Shown here in pieces: positions 52,541 through 62,585 of a stretch of DNA of 64,000 nt. Each line of letters opens with the position of its first letter. Positions within the stretch are counted from its first letter, which is position 1. Source of the DNA: Actinomycetales bacterium (GTDB lineage Bacteria; Actinomycetota; Actinomycetes; S36-B12); contig JAGWXF010000003.1 of NCBI GenBank assembly GCA_018970025.1, positions 62,001 through 126,000 of the forward strand. The letters run 5' to 3'. Under the pieces are notes generated by a model that saw only the letters and a program-made list of their open reading frames with translations, was not told the DNA's origin and did no database searches. Made by a program: the position numbers and the translations under genes.

Positions 52541-53127
52541 CCGGAGCCATCGGCCAGGCGCGATGACGGGCAGGCCTGCCCGAGGCCGTCGAGGAAGTCC
52601 GATGACGCGACGGTGAAGACCCGCACGACCGCGTCGTCCACCGGGTCGGTCGCGGCCAGCAGCCGACCGGACGCCGCATGCACGGAGGACTGCATCCGCA
52701 GCACGCCTTCCATCGCGTCCTGCTGGGCCAGCCACGCATCGTCCGGCGCCTGGGCCACCATCGCCTCCAGACCCGGGATCTGCTTGCTCAGGTAGCGATC
52801 GACGTCCCTCATGTAGCGACCCCAGGCGACGAAGAACGCCGCGCGACTCGGGTCCAGCCCGGTGTCATCCATCACCGGCAGGCCCTCGAGCATGGCCCAG
52901 CACAGCGGGGTGTCGGCCCCGGGATCGTCCTGCGGGGCTGGCGTCACGGTCTCCGGGGGTGGAGCGGAGTCCGGCCCAGGACTGGACGGGGCCGCCAGCG
53001 AGATGATCCCGCGCTGCGGGCTGATGGTGGGCCCGGCACAGCCGGCCAGCGCGAGCGCTGCCGGCAGGGCGAGCACAAGGCCGATCACTCGGAGCCCACT
53101 GGTGGCAAGCCGCCGGGTGACCGTCAT
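52513..53127 (-). CDS. Putative lipoprotein
   Basis: 204 aa starting MTVTRRLATSGL. A lipobox (LPAALALAGC) is followed by a Pro/Ser-rich linker and a helical domain (SKQIPGLEAMVAQAPDDAWLAQQ, VHAASGRLLAATDPVDDAVV). Two later cysteines (TPLCWAM, GQACPSS) may pair. No family is recognised. The start is ATG 53127 rather than 53208. Confidence 0.65.
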   Translation of the reverse strand: MTVTRRLATSGLRVIGLVLALPAALALAGCAGPTISPQRGIISLAAPSSPGPDSAPPPETVTPAPQDDPGADTPLCWAMLEGLPVMDDTGLDPSRAAFFVAWGRYMRDVDRYLSKQIPGLEAMVAQAPDDAWLAQQDAMEGVLRMQSSVHAASGRLLAATDPVDDAVVRVFTVASSDFLDGLGQACPSSRLADGSGQDMGLSMT

Positions 53128-53313
53128 CGCACTCCTATCAAGGCGGCCACAGGGAGCCGTCGAGCAACCGTGCCGGGTGCCTGCCGGGGATGTCGCGGCG
53201 AGGACCACTCGTCACTGGCCACAGGACGGTCACGGCTGCACCTGTGGCCGGGAGCCCGGGGCCGTGAGCCCGGTGCCTGCGGCCCGGCGCCCCGGGCGTG
53301 CTTGGATCAGCGG

Positions 53314-53970
53314 GTGCTCCGGGATCCACGGCGTTCGCCCGGGCCGCGGCGCAGCCGATGGGTCGTGCCGCCGATGGCCCTCCTGATGGCCCTGCTGATG
53401 GCCTTGCTGACGTCCGTACTGCTGGCAGCGCCCGGGACGGCAGCCGCCCGCGCGGAGCCTGGCGAGCCTGGTCCGTCCACGACGACGGCAGCTCGCTATC
53501 GCGGACCGATCCTGGCGATCGGCGACTCGGTGATGCTCGGTGCCCAGCGCTGCCTGGAGACCCTCGGCTACGAGGTCGACGCCCAGGGGAATCGCCGGAT
53601 GAGCGCGGGCATCGACCTGCTGCAATCCGGGAAGCCGCCAGCGCGGGTGGTCGTCCATCTCGGCACGAACGGCGGCCTGCAGCCACGCGATCTCGACCGG
53701 CTCATGGCCACCCTCGGGCCGGATCGCACGGTCTTCCTGATGACCATCCAGCTGCCGGATGACACCTCCCGGTACACCTTCGAGGCGCGCACCAACGCCG
53801 CGATCGTCCGCCTGCCGCACCGGTACCCGAACGCCTACGTGATCAACTGGAATCGCCTGAGCGACCGCGTCGAGGGGCTGGTCGGCGGCGACCACATCCA
53901 CCTGACCGTCAAGGGCTGCACCGAGTACGCCGCCCTGGTCGACAGCCTTGCCCGGTCATTCATCGGATAA
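53314..53970 (+). CDS. Secreted SGNH-type hydrolase/acyltransferase-like protein
   Basis: About 218 aa. A basic N-terminus and signal peptide (MALLMALLMALLTSVLLAAP, from a 12-bp tandem repeat) precede an SGNH fold. Block I is AIGDSVMLGAQ, the GTNG block is VVVHLGTNGG, and the catalytic Asp/His are in GGDHIHLTVKG. It is like the C-terminal domain of OatA/acyltransferase 3 proteins and could deacetylate or acetylate an envelope glycan. The start GTG 53314 fits the signal peptide; ATG 53374 is possible. Confidence 0.78.
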   Translation: MLRDPRRSPGPRRSRWVVPPMALLMALLMALLTSVLLAAPGTAAARAEPGEPGPSTTTAARYRGPILAIGDSVMLGAQRCLETLGYEVDAQGNRRMSAGIDLLQSGKPPARVVVHLGTNGGLQPRDLDRLMATLGPDRTVFLMTIQLPDDTSRYTFEARTNAAIVRLPHRYPNAYVINWNRLSDRVEGLVGGDHIHLTVKGCTEYAALVDSLARSFIG

Positions 53971-54132
53971 CGGGCGTGGCCTGGTGGCACCGCACCGGCC
54001 GAGCAGGCATGCTGCAACTGCCCGCCGTCCGGCTCTCCCCCGTGCCGGCTGCGGGCCCTGCACACCAGCCCGTGATCAGCATGCGAACCCGTCATCTGCC
54101 GCGGTGATCCCGCCGCTGGCTACAGTCTGCGG

Positions 54133-55326
54133 GTGGACGTCCCGAGCAGTGACGGCATGCGGGACGTCATCGTCATCGGTGCCGGGCCAGCCGGTGCCAT
54201 GGCGGCCCACGCAGCTGCCAGCGCCGGCGCGGACGCGCTGCTGATCGAACGCCATGAGCTGCCCCGCTACAAGCTCTGCGGCGGCGGGCTCATCGGGCTG
54301 TCGACGCAGTCGCTCCCCGAGGGATTCCAGGTGCCGGCGCTGAACCAGGCACGATCAGCCTGCTTCAGCTACGACCTGGCCGAGGAGGCCGACCGCGATG
54401 CCGGACGCACCATCATCCCGATGGTCATGCGGGACGCCTTCGATGCCCAGCTGGTCGCGGCAGCGACTGCGGCAGGCGCGCACCTGATGACCGGCGTCGC
54501 CGTCGAGCGCATCGAGCAGCGGGCCGATGCGGTGCACGTGCACACGCCTGCGGGCCTGCTGCGCGCCCGCGCGGTCGTCGGGGCTGACGGCAGCGCGAGC
54601 ACCACGGCGCACGTGGTCGGTGCCCGGTACCGTCAGGTCGATCTCGGCCTGGAGGCCGAGCTCGAGGCCGACGCACCATGCCGGGCGCACTGGCAGGGCC
54701 GGGTGCTCATCGACTTCGGCCGGGTGCCCGGCGGCTACGCCTGGATCTTCCCCAAGGGCGACCGGCTTACTGTCGGGGCTATCGCGGCCAAGGGCATGGC
54801 CACCCAGCAGCGCGCCTACGTGGCCGACCTGATCGCCCGTCATGGCCTCGATGACCTCGCGATCGCCCATCAGGGAGGTCACCTGACCCGCTGCCGTGCG
54901 TCGGACTCGCCGCTGGCATCAGGCCGCGTCCTGCTTGCCGGCGATGCCGCGGGACTGCTCGAGCCATGGACCCGCGAGGGGATCTCCTTCGCCCTTCGCT
55001 CCGGCCGCCTTGCCGGCACCGCGGCGGCACGGATGGCTCGCATCCCGGGGTCGTCGCGCCAGGACGCGGATGTCTCGGCGGTCGGCGCTGCCTACCAGCA
55101 GCAGGTCATCGACAGCCTCGGCCAGGAGATGGCCATCGGATTCCGTGCCCTGGCTGCATACGAGCGGCATCCGAGGGCCTTCTACCGGGCGCTTCGGACG
55201 TCACGTGGCTGGTCGGCGTTCGTCCGGCTCTCCAGCGGCGAGACGACCCTCGCACGCGCCGGCCGGCACCGGGTCGTCCGCACCGCACTGGCGGCCCTCG
55301 GCGGCCCTGACCGTACCGTCAGATGA
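54133..55326 (+). CDS. Geranylgeranyl reductase family FAD-dependent oxidoreductase
   Basis: 397 aa flavoprotein. It has the N-terminal VIVIGAGPAGAMAAHAAASAG, the family motif PRYKLCGGGL, GYAWIFPKGDRLTVG, and the second FAD motif GRVLLAGDAAGLLEPWTREGI. Members reduce isoprenoid double bonds (menaquinone side chains, archaeal-type lipids, chlorophyll phytol). In Actinobacteria the usual target is the menaquinone or polyprenyl chain. The start is GTG 54133. It overlaps the convergent alcohol dehydrogenase by 8 bp. Confidence 0.88.
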   Translation: MDVPSSDGMRDVIVIGAGPAGAMAAHAAASAGADALLIERHELPRYKLCGGGLIGLSTQSLPEGFQVPALNQARSACFSYDLAEEADRDAGRTIIPMVMRDAFDAQLVAAATAAGAHLMTGVAVERIEQRADAVHVHTPAGLLRARAVVGADGSASTTAHVVGARYRQVDLGLEAELEADAPCRAHWQGRVLIDFGRVPGGYAWIFPKGDRLTVGAIAAKGMATQQRAYVADLIARHGLDDLAIAHQGGHLTRCRASDSPLASGRVLLAGDAAGLLEPWTREGISFALRSGRLAGTAAARMARIPGSSRQDADVSAVGAAYQQQVIDSLGQEMAIGFRALAAYERHPRAFYRALRTSRGWSAFVRLSSGETTLARAGRHRVVRTALAALGGPDRTVR

Positions 55327-56485
55327 AGCCGTTCGGGGCCATCGCGACCTTCAGGCTGGTCGGGTCCATGCTCGTGCGCATCGCCAGGTCGACGTCCGCG
55401 AGCGCGAACTGATGGCTGACCATCTCCTCGAATGGATAGCGATCGGCATGCCGCTCCATCAGGGATAGAGCCGGGCCGTACCCGGTGGACGGATGGTTCG
55501 TGATGCCGATCAGCCGGATGTTCTTGCTGCACACGTGCCGGTGCACGTTGATCGACACCTCGCCGGTGTCGGCGAAGTTCCCCATCTCCAGCATCATCCC
55601 CCCTCGCTTGAGCATCTCGATGCCCTCGACGAAGGAGGCCGGGGTATTGGCCATGTGCAGGACGACATCGGCACCTCGGCCCGAGGTGAGCTCGCGGACC
55701 AGCGCGATGCGCTCCTCGGCCGAGGTCTGGGCCACGTTCATCGTGACGTCCGCCCCCATCCGCTTGGCGAACGCCAGCCTGGTCTCGCTGAGGTCCGTGG
55801 CGATGACCTGGCCTGCTCCCATCATGTCGGCCTTCGCCACGTGCAGCAGGCCGAGGGGACCGCTGCCGATCACCACCACGGTGTCACCGGAGTTGAAGCC
55901 CTCATGGGACATCGAGCTGAACTCCTTCAGCTTGTCCAGTGACGCTGCGCAGGCCATCAGCTCGACGAGCACCGCCGCCTTGGGCGACAGCCCGCTGGGC
56001 ACCTTGTAGACGAAGGTGTCCGGGCGGATGTACATCTGCTGCGACCAGCCGCCCATCAGGTGCGGCCAGTCCGCCGACGAGTACGAGTTGCCGTAGCAGT
56101 CGCTGTGCTCGCACCACACGTAGCCCATCACGTGCGTGCACTCGTAGCACCGGCCGCAGACGATGTCCGGGCACATCGCGATGCGGTCGCCGACCTTCAG
56201 CGGCCGGCCGTAGAACTCCAGGCTGCTGGCTGCCGTCGGGGTGATCTCGGAGACGATCCCGACGTTCTCATGGCCCTGGATGATCGGGAACGGCGTGTCG
56301 GTCTCAGCCGGCGTGCCGGCGTACTGCTTGGTCTCGCCCTGGTAGGTGTGCTTGTCGGTACCGCAGATGCCGGAGAGCTCGATCTGCATCAGCAGGGCGC
56401 CATCCGGCAGTGCCGGCCGCGAGAACTCCTCGATCTCATAGCGGCCCGGAGCCACCAGGACCGCTGCCTGCACCATGTCGCTCAT
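55319..56485 (-). CDS. Zinc-dependent alcohol dehydrogenase (MDR family)
   Basis: 388 aa. Catalytic zinc ligands lie in [12 protein letters not shown] and GHENVGIV. The structural-zinc cysteines are [21 protein letters not shown]-like, with spacing wider than usual (split motif). The Rossmann motif is [15 protein letters not shown]. Substrate is unknown; it resembles the sorbitol/threonine dehydrogenase type. The start is ATG 56485. It is divergent from furA. Confidence 0.87.
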   Translation of the reverse strand: MSDMVQAAVLVAPGRYEIEEFSRPALPDGALLMQIELSGICGTDKHTYQGETKQYAGTPAETDTPFPIIQGHENVGIVSEITPTAASSLEFYGRPLKVGDRIAMCPDIVCGRCYECTHVMGYVWCEHSDCYGNSYSSADWPHLMGGWSQQMYIRPDTFVYKVPSGLSPKAAVLVELMACAASLDKLKEFSSMSHEGFNSGDTVVVIGSGPLGLLHVAKADMMGAGQVIATDLSETRLAFAKRMGADVTMNVAQTSAEERIALVRELTSGRGADVVLHMANTPASFVEGIEMLKRGGMMLEMGNFADTGEVSINVHRHVCSKNIRLIGITNHPSTGYGPALSLMERHADRYPFEEMVSHQFALADVDLAMRTSMDPTSLKVAMAPNGFI

Positions 56486-56533
56486 GGGCGCAATGTAGCC
56501 GTCCGGATGGAGTCGGCACAGGACCAGAAGGCT

Positions 56534-56554
56534 ATACTCTTGCCAACTTTTGGA
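56534..56554 (+). promoter_or_regulatory. Probable furA promoter with overlapping inverted repeat
   Basis: TATACT at 56534 is a good -10 element about 80 bp before furA, and CCAACTTTTGG (CCAA/TTGG arms) covers the expected start point at 56544-56554. FurA regulators usually bind an AT-rich operator at this place and repress furA-katG. A clear -35 was not found. Confidence 0.45.
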
Positions 56555-56617
56555 TCTGTCCAGAATCCGCGATTCCCGATCCCCTGGTTCCATCAACCGC
56601 GAGCGTCGGAGGTGCCC

Positions 56618-57082
56618 ATGCCCGACCCAGCGTCATCGCTGCGCGCGCACGGGGTGCAGGTCACCGCCCAGCGGCTGGCCGTCTTGCAGGCCGTCGGCGA
56701 TCATCCGCATGCCACCGCCGACGAGGTCGCGGCCGCCGCCCGATCGGCGATCGGAGCCATCTCCCGGCAGTCCGTCTACGACGCGCTGGCCCTGCTGCTC
56801 GAGATCGGCCTCGTCCGGCGCATCCAGCCCACCGGCTCACCTGCCCGCTACGAGGATCGCGTGGCCGATAACCATCACCACCTGATCTGCCGGGCCTGCG
56901 GGGCGGTCGTCGACGTCGACTGCGCGATCGGCAGCGCCCCGTGCCTGGTTGCCGCCGACGACCAGGGCTACCAGATCGACGAGGCCGAGGTCGCCTACTG
57001 GGGGCGCTGCCCGCAGTGCCTGGTGACTGATGGCGAGCCCGTCGCCCGTGTGGCGACCATCGACCGGCGCCCCAATACTTGA
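56618..57082 (+). CDS. furA: Fur-family redox/iron regulator FurA
   Basis: 154 aa with the Fur winged helix ([40 protein letters not shown]) and the dimerisation/metal domain ([19 protein letters not shown] and WGRCPQC, two CxxC pairs). It lies 39 bp upstream of katG, the classical actinobacterial oxidative-stress pair, and should repress both until oxidation. Shine-Dalgarno GGAGG precedes ATG 56618. Confidence 0.92.
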   Translation: MPDPASSLRAHGVQVTAQRLAVLQAVGDHPHATADEVAAAARSAIGAISRQSVYDALALLLEIGLVRRIQPTGSPARYEDRVADNHHHLICRACGAVVDVDCAIGSAPCLVAADDQGYQIDEAEVAYWGRCPQCLVTDGEPVARVATIDRRPNT

Positions 57083-59302
<2,220 letters not shown>

Positions 59303-59331
59303 GCCGTGACCACGGCGCCTGATGAAGGCGC

Positions 59332-59375
59332 CGAGTGAGGCCGGGCGCTGAAATGCCAGCGCCCGGCCTCACTCG
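59332..59375. terminator. Strong hairpin terminator after katG
   Basis: A 19-bp perfect stem (arms 59332-59350 and 59357-59375, GTGAGGCCGGGCGCTG core) with a 6-nt loop AAATGC begins 29 bp after the katG stop. There is no long T-run, as is usual in high-GC Actinobacteria. It can work for both katG and the convergent DUF3467 gene. Confidence 0.85.
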
Positions 59376-59453
59376 ATCTCACCCAAGGGCGCCCCGTTTC
59401 ACTCCTAGGCGCCCGATCTCATCGCTGGGCGCCCGATCTCACTCCTGATCCCC
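59375..59453. repeat. About 20-bp imperfect tandem repeat between katG and DUF3467
   Basis: Four units of the form GATCTCACTCCTGGGCGCCC, diverged by up to a few bases, run from the terminator into the last codons of the DUF3467 gene (stop at 59439). They are not hairpin-forming beyond GGGCGCCC self-complementarity. Confidence 0.7.
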
Positions 59454-59714
59454 CGCTGATACCTCGGGCGGCAGGGCCTTTGCCGCATAGGACCGCCAGT
59501 TCTCGTCCAGCGCATCCATCAGCTGACGAACGAACAGCGGCGAGAGGTTGACCCGGGAGACCACCACCCCGCTCGGCGGATCCTCGAAGTCCATCCGGAC
59601 GAAGTCGATCGTGAACTCATATGGACTGTGGGCAACCCGAGCCCAGTTGGCCCACACCCCGCCCATGTCCTCGACTCGGATATGCACCTGCGGCTCGGCG
59701 TTGGGCGGCTCCAT
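59439..59714 (-). CDS. DUF3467 family protein
   Basis: 91 aa. It has VHIRVEDMGGVWANWARVAHSPYEF, FTIDFVRMDFEDPPSGVVVSRV and NLSPLFVRQLMDALDENW, the full DUF3467 signature. The domain is found alone in many Actinobacteria and has no known function. It is single-copy here and faces katG across the terminator. Confidence 0.88.
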   Translation of the reverse strand: MEPPNAEPQVHIRVEDMGGVWANWARVAHSPYEFTIDFVRMDFEDPPSGVVVSRVNLSPLFVRQLMDALDENWRSYAAKALPPEVSAGDQE

Positions 59715-59770
59715 GCCGTCAACCTACGGGATGCCGCGCGTCAGTTCGGAGAGGTCGCGATGCCTGGCCC

Positions 59771-61144
59771 CTAGCGCTGCACTCGCGCTGCGGGGGACGT
59801 GGCGCCGAGCTGCGTCAGCATCGGCGCGAACGTCACCGCCACCCGGCAGGCAACCGTGGCACGGACGTCTCGCCGGTCCGGCGTGAACGTCCTGCCCGTC
59901 TGGCCGCCGACCGCACGGCCACCGCGCAGCCACTGGAAGCGGACCTTGGACACCGCCCATCCGGAGGTGTTGCTCACCTTGCAGGTCAGCGGCGACCCGA
60001 CCTTGGCATGGCCGGTGACCTGGGCGCTGAGGATCGCGCCGGCACCGGTACCGACGCTCGCGATCTGCAGGACATTCGCTGGCGGGGCCCCCACCACGTT
60101 GGCGAACCACATGCTGCCGTCGGCTCCCGACGACAGGTCGGTGGCATCAGAGCCCGCCGTCGGGATGGGCACCTGGGTGATCGCGCCGCTCACGGTGATC
60201 TGGGCCAGGGCGTTGGCCCCCGGCTCGGTGAACCACAGGCTGCCAAGCGGGCCCTGGGTCATCATGGTCGGCGTGGCCCCCGACGTCGGGATGCTGAACT
60301 CCGTGATGACCCCGGCCGGCGTCATCCGGCCGACCTGGTTGTCGTTCGGCTGGGTGAACCACAGGTTGCCGTCCGACCCGGCGGTGATGTCCCCCACGCT
60401 GATGGGGTTGGCCACCGTCGCGGCAGGCGGCGCGGTCGGCACCGGATAGCTCGTGACCACCCCATCGACGGTGATGCGCCCGATTCTGCTTGCCGCGGGG
60501 ATGGTGAACCACAGCGCGCCATCCGGACCGGCCGTGATCAGGTAGCCGCACATGACGCAGTTGGTCGATTGGACGATGGAGGTGGATCCGCTCGTGCCGG
60601 TCGCGGGTATCGGGAACTGCGTGATCACGCCGGCCGGGGTGATCCGGCCGATCGCGTTCGCGAAGTCCATCGTGAACCACAGGTTGCCGTCCGGGCCAGC
60701 CGCGATGCCGTACGGAGCCATGCCGCTCTGGGCCCCGGCAGGCGTCGGCACGGCAAAGGTCGTCACAGCGCCCGCGGGAGTGATCCGGCCGATCATGTTC
60801 CCGTAGAACTCGGTGAACCACATGTTCCCGTCCGGCCCGGCGGCCAGGGAGAACAGGCCTGGCCCGGACGACAGGGTGGTCGAGGTCGGCACGGGGAACG
60901 AGGCAACTGCGCCACCGGGCGTGATCCGGCCGATGGCATTGCTCGCGTTATCGGTGAACCACATGTTCCCATCCGGCCCGGCGGCAATGGCATTCCCGCC
61001 GTACCCGGCGGGGCCGATCGTGACGGACGTGAACTGCCCTGCCGGCGCAGCCGATGCACTGCCGGATCCGGCGAGCGCCATGGTCGCCGCGATGAGGCCC
61101 AGCGCACCTGCCGTGATCAGGGCCATGGCTGCTCGCCGGCTCAT
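59771..61144 (-). CDS. Secreted beta-propeller protein (virginiamycin B lyase-like)
   Basis: 457 aa. A signal peptide (LITAGALGLIAATMALAGSGSASA) is followed by about seven blades with the repeat AAGPDGNMWFT and NAIGRITPGG, the Vgb/streptogramin lyase pattern. The C-terminus adds an Ig-like domain (VGSPLTCKVSNTSGWAVSKVRFQWLRG). Vgb enzymes open streptogramin B rings, but many such secreted propellers have other or unknown roles, and the signal peptide makes a resistance role doubtful. The start is ATG 61144. Confidence 0.82.
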   Translation of the reverse strand: MSRRAAMALITAGALGLIAATMALAGSGSASAAPAGQFTSVTIGPAGYGGNAIAAGPDGNMWFTDNASNAIGRITPGGAVASFPVPTSTTLSSGPGLFSLAAGPDGNMWFTEFYGNMIGRITPAGAVTTFAVPTPAGAQSGMAPYGIAAGPDGNLWFTMDFANAIGRITPAGVITQFPIPATGTSGSTSIVQSTNCVMCGYLITAGPDGALWFTIPAASRIGRITVDGVVTSYPVPTAPPAATVANPISVGDITAGSDGNLWFTQPNDNQVGRMTPAGVITEFSIPTSGATPTMMTQGPLGSLWFTEPGANALAQITVSGAITQVPIPTAGSDATDLSSGADGSMWFANVVGAPPANVLQIASVGTGAGAILSAQVTGHAKVGSPLTCKVSNTSGWAVSKVRFQWLRGGRAVGGQTGRTFTPDRRDVRATVACRVAVTFAPMLTQLGATSPAARVQR

Positions 61145-61261
61145 GATGGGCTCCTTCCGAGACTGGCCCACCTCACATTTCGGCGGATGCGCGCATCGTA
61201 GACGCCCAGGTGCGGACGACCGGACCTCGCGTGTCGAAGGCGGACGCCGCTGCCGGGATGG

Positions 61262-62332
61262 CTACGGACGAGGCCTGATGATCGTCACGCCAGGATGCGG
61301 ATGCGTGGCCATGCCTGCGAGGGCCGCCGGCACCTCGTCCAGGCCAATCCGTCGGGTCACCAGCCGCAGCGGGTCACAGGTGCCGTCGGCCACGAGCGCG
61401 AGCATCTGCGGATAGTCGCGGGCGGCCATCCCGTGCGATCCGAGGATGGAGAGCTCGAGCCCGATGACGCGGTGCATGGGCACCGTCGCGCGGTCGCCGA
61501 TCTCGGCGGGCGGCAACAGGCCCACCTGCACATGACGCCCGCGCGGACGCAGGCTCTCGACCGCGGCATGACAGGTGTCGATACTGCCGAGTGCGTCGAA
61601 GGTGACATCCGCCCCAGGCGGGATGAGCTCGCGGATCGCCTCGACGACCGACTGGCGCTGGCTCATCGGGGAGCCGTCGTCCGCGTGCAGGGCATGCGCC
61701 GCGCCCAGCTCCTGGGCCAGTGCCAGGGCATCGGGATTCGCATCGACCGCGATCACGCATGCTCCGCGGGCCGTCGCCACCATGACGATCGACAGCCCAA
61801 CGCCGCCGCAGCCGAAGACGATCGCCGTCTCCCCGGCCTGGACGTCGCCCACGCCCGCCACGGCCCGATAGGCAGTCGCGAATCGGCAGCCGAGCCCGGC
61901 AGCGGCGTCCATCGACACCGACGCCGACAGTGGCACCACGTTGAAATCGGCCCGAGGGATGGCAACGAACTCGGCGAAGGAGCCCGGACCGCTGAAGCCC
62001 GGCTGCCACTGCCGCGGGCAGACCTGGGCATTGCCGCTCAGGCACTGCGGGCAGGACCCGCACCCGCAGACGAACGGGACGGTCACGCGCTCGCCGACCG
62101 CACGGAGCCGCACCTGGTCGCCGACCGCCACGATGCAGCCGGCGAGCTCATGGCCCGGAGTGTGCGGCAAGGCCGTGATGTCGGGGTCGTGCCCCTGCCA
62201 TCCATGCCAGTCGCTTCGGCACAGGCCCGTCGCCTCCACCTGGATCACCACGCCGTCGGCCGGGGGCACCGGATCGGGGACGTCAGCCAGCGAGATCGGG
62301 CCGCCGAAGGAGGCGAACTGAACGGCTCGCAC
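61262..62332 (-). CDS. Zinc-dependent alcohol dehydrogenase
   Basis: 356 aa MDR enzyme. It has catalytic-zinc motifs GLCRSDWHGWQG and PGHELAG, structural zinc cysteines in CGCGSCPQCLSGNAQVCP, and cofactor motif VFGCGGVGLSIV. It oxidises a primary or secondary alcohol with NAD(P). It is an isolated gene. Substrate is unknown. Confidence 0.9.
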   Translation of the reverse strand: MRAVQFASFGGPISLADVPDPVPPADGVVIQVEATGLCRSDWHGWQGHDPDITALPHTPGHELAGCIVAVGDQVRLRAVGERVTVPFVCGCGSCPQCLSGNAQVCPRQWQPGFSGPGSFAEFVAIPRADFNVVPLSASVSMDAAAGLGCRFATAYRAVAGVGDVQAGETAIVFGCGGVGLSIVMVATARGACVIAVDANPDALALAQELGAAHALHADDGSPMSQRQSVVEAIRELIPPGADVTFDALGSIDTCHAAVESLRPRGRHVQVGLLPPAEIGDRATVPMHRVIGLELSILGSHGMAARDYPQMLALVADGTCDPLRLVTRRIGLDEVPAALAGMATHPHPGVTIIRPRP

Positions 62333-62585
62333 CCGCTGAGGATAGGGCCGGCGGGTCGGATGGAGCCAGGAGGCGGGATCGCATGTCGGGTAATCGGCGT
62401 GCGTAAAAACCGATGAACCTGTCGGGTCGCCCGTTACGCGAACCTGCCATGCTCGGCTTCACTGGTGCACGCTCCAGATCCAGGCTTCAGGCGAGAGATG
62501 CCTTCGGACGAACCTTGGCATCGGACGAAATGTGGCATCGGGGCAGGGCGCAGCGAACGCCGCTGGGCCGGAAGGAGGCCGGTCG

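Noticed and set aside
59771-61144. Streptogramin B resistance lyase
   Set aside because: The propeller repeat is Vgb-like, but the protein is exported and carries an extra Ig-like domain, so a resistance function is not claimed.
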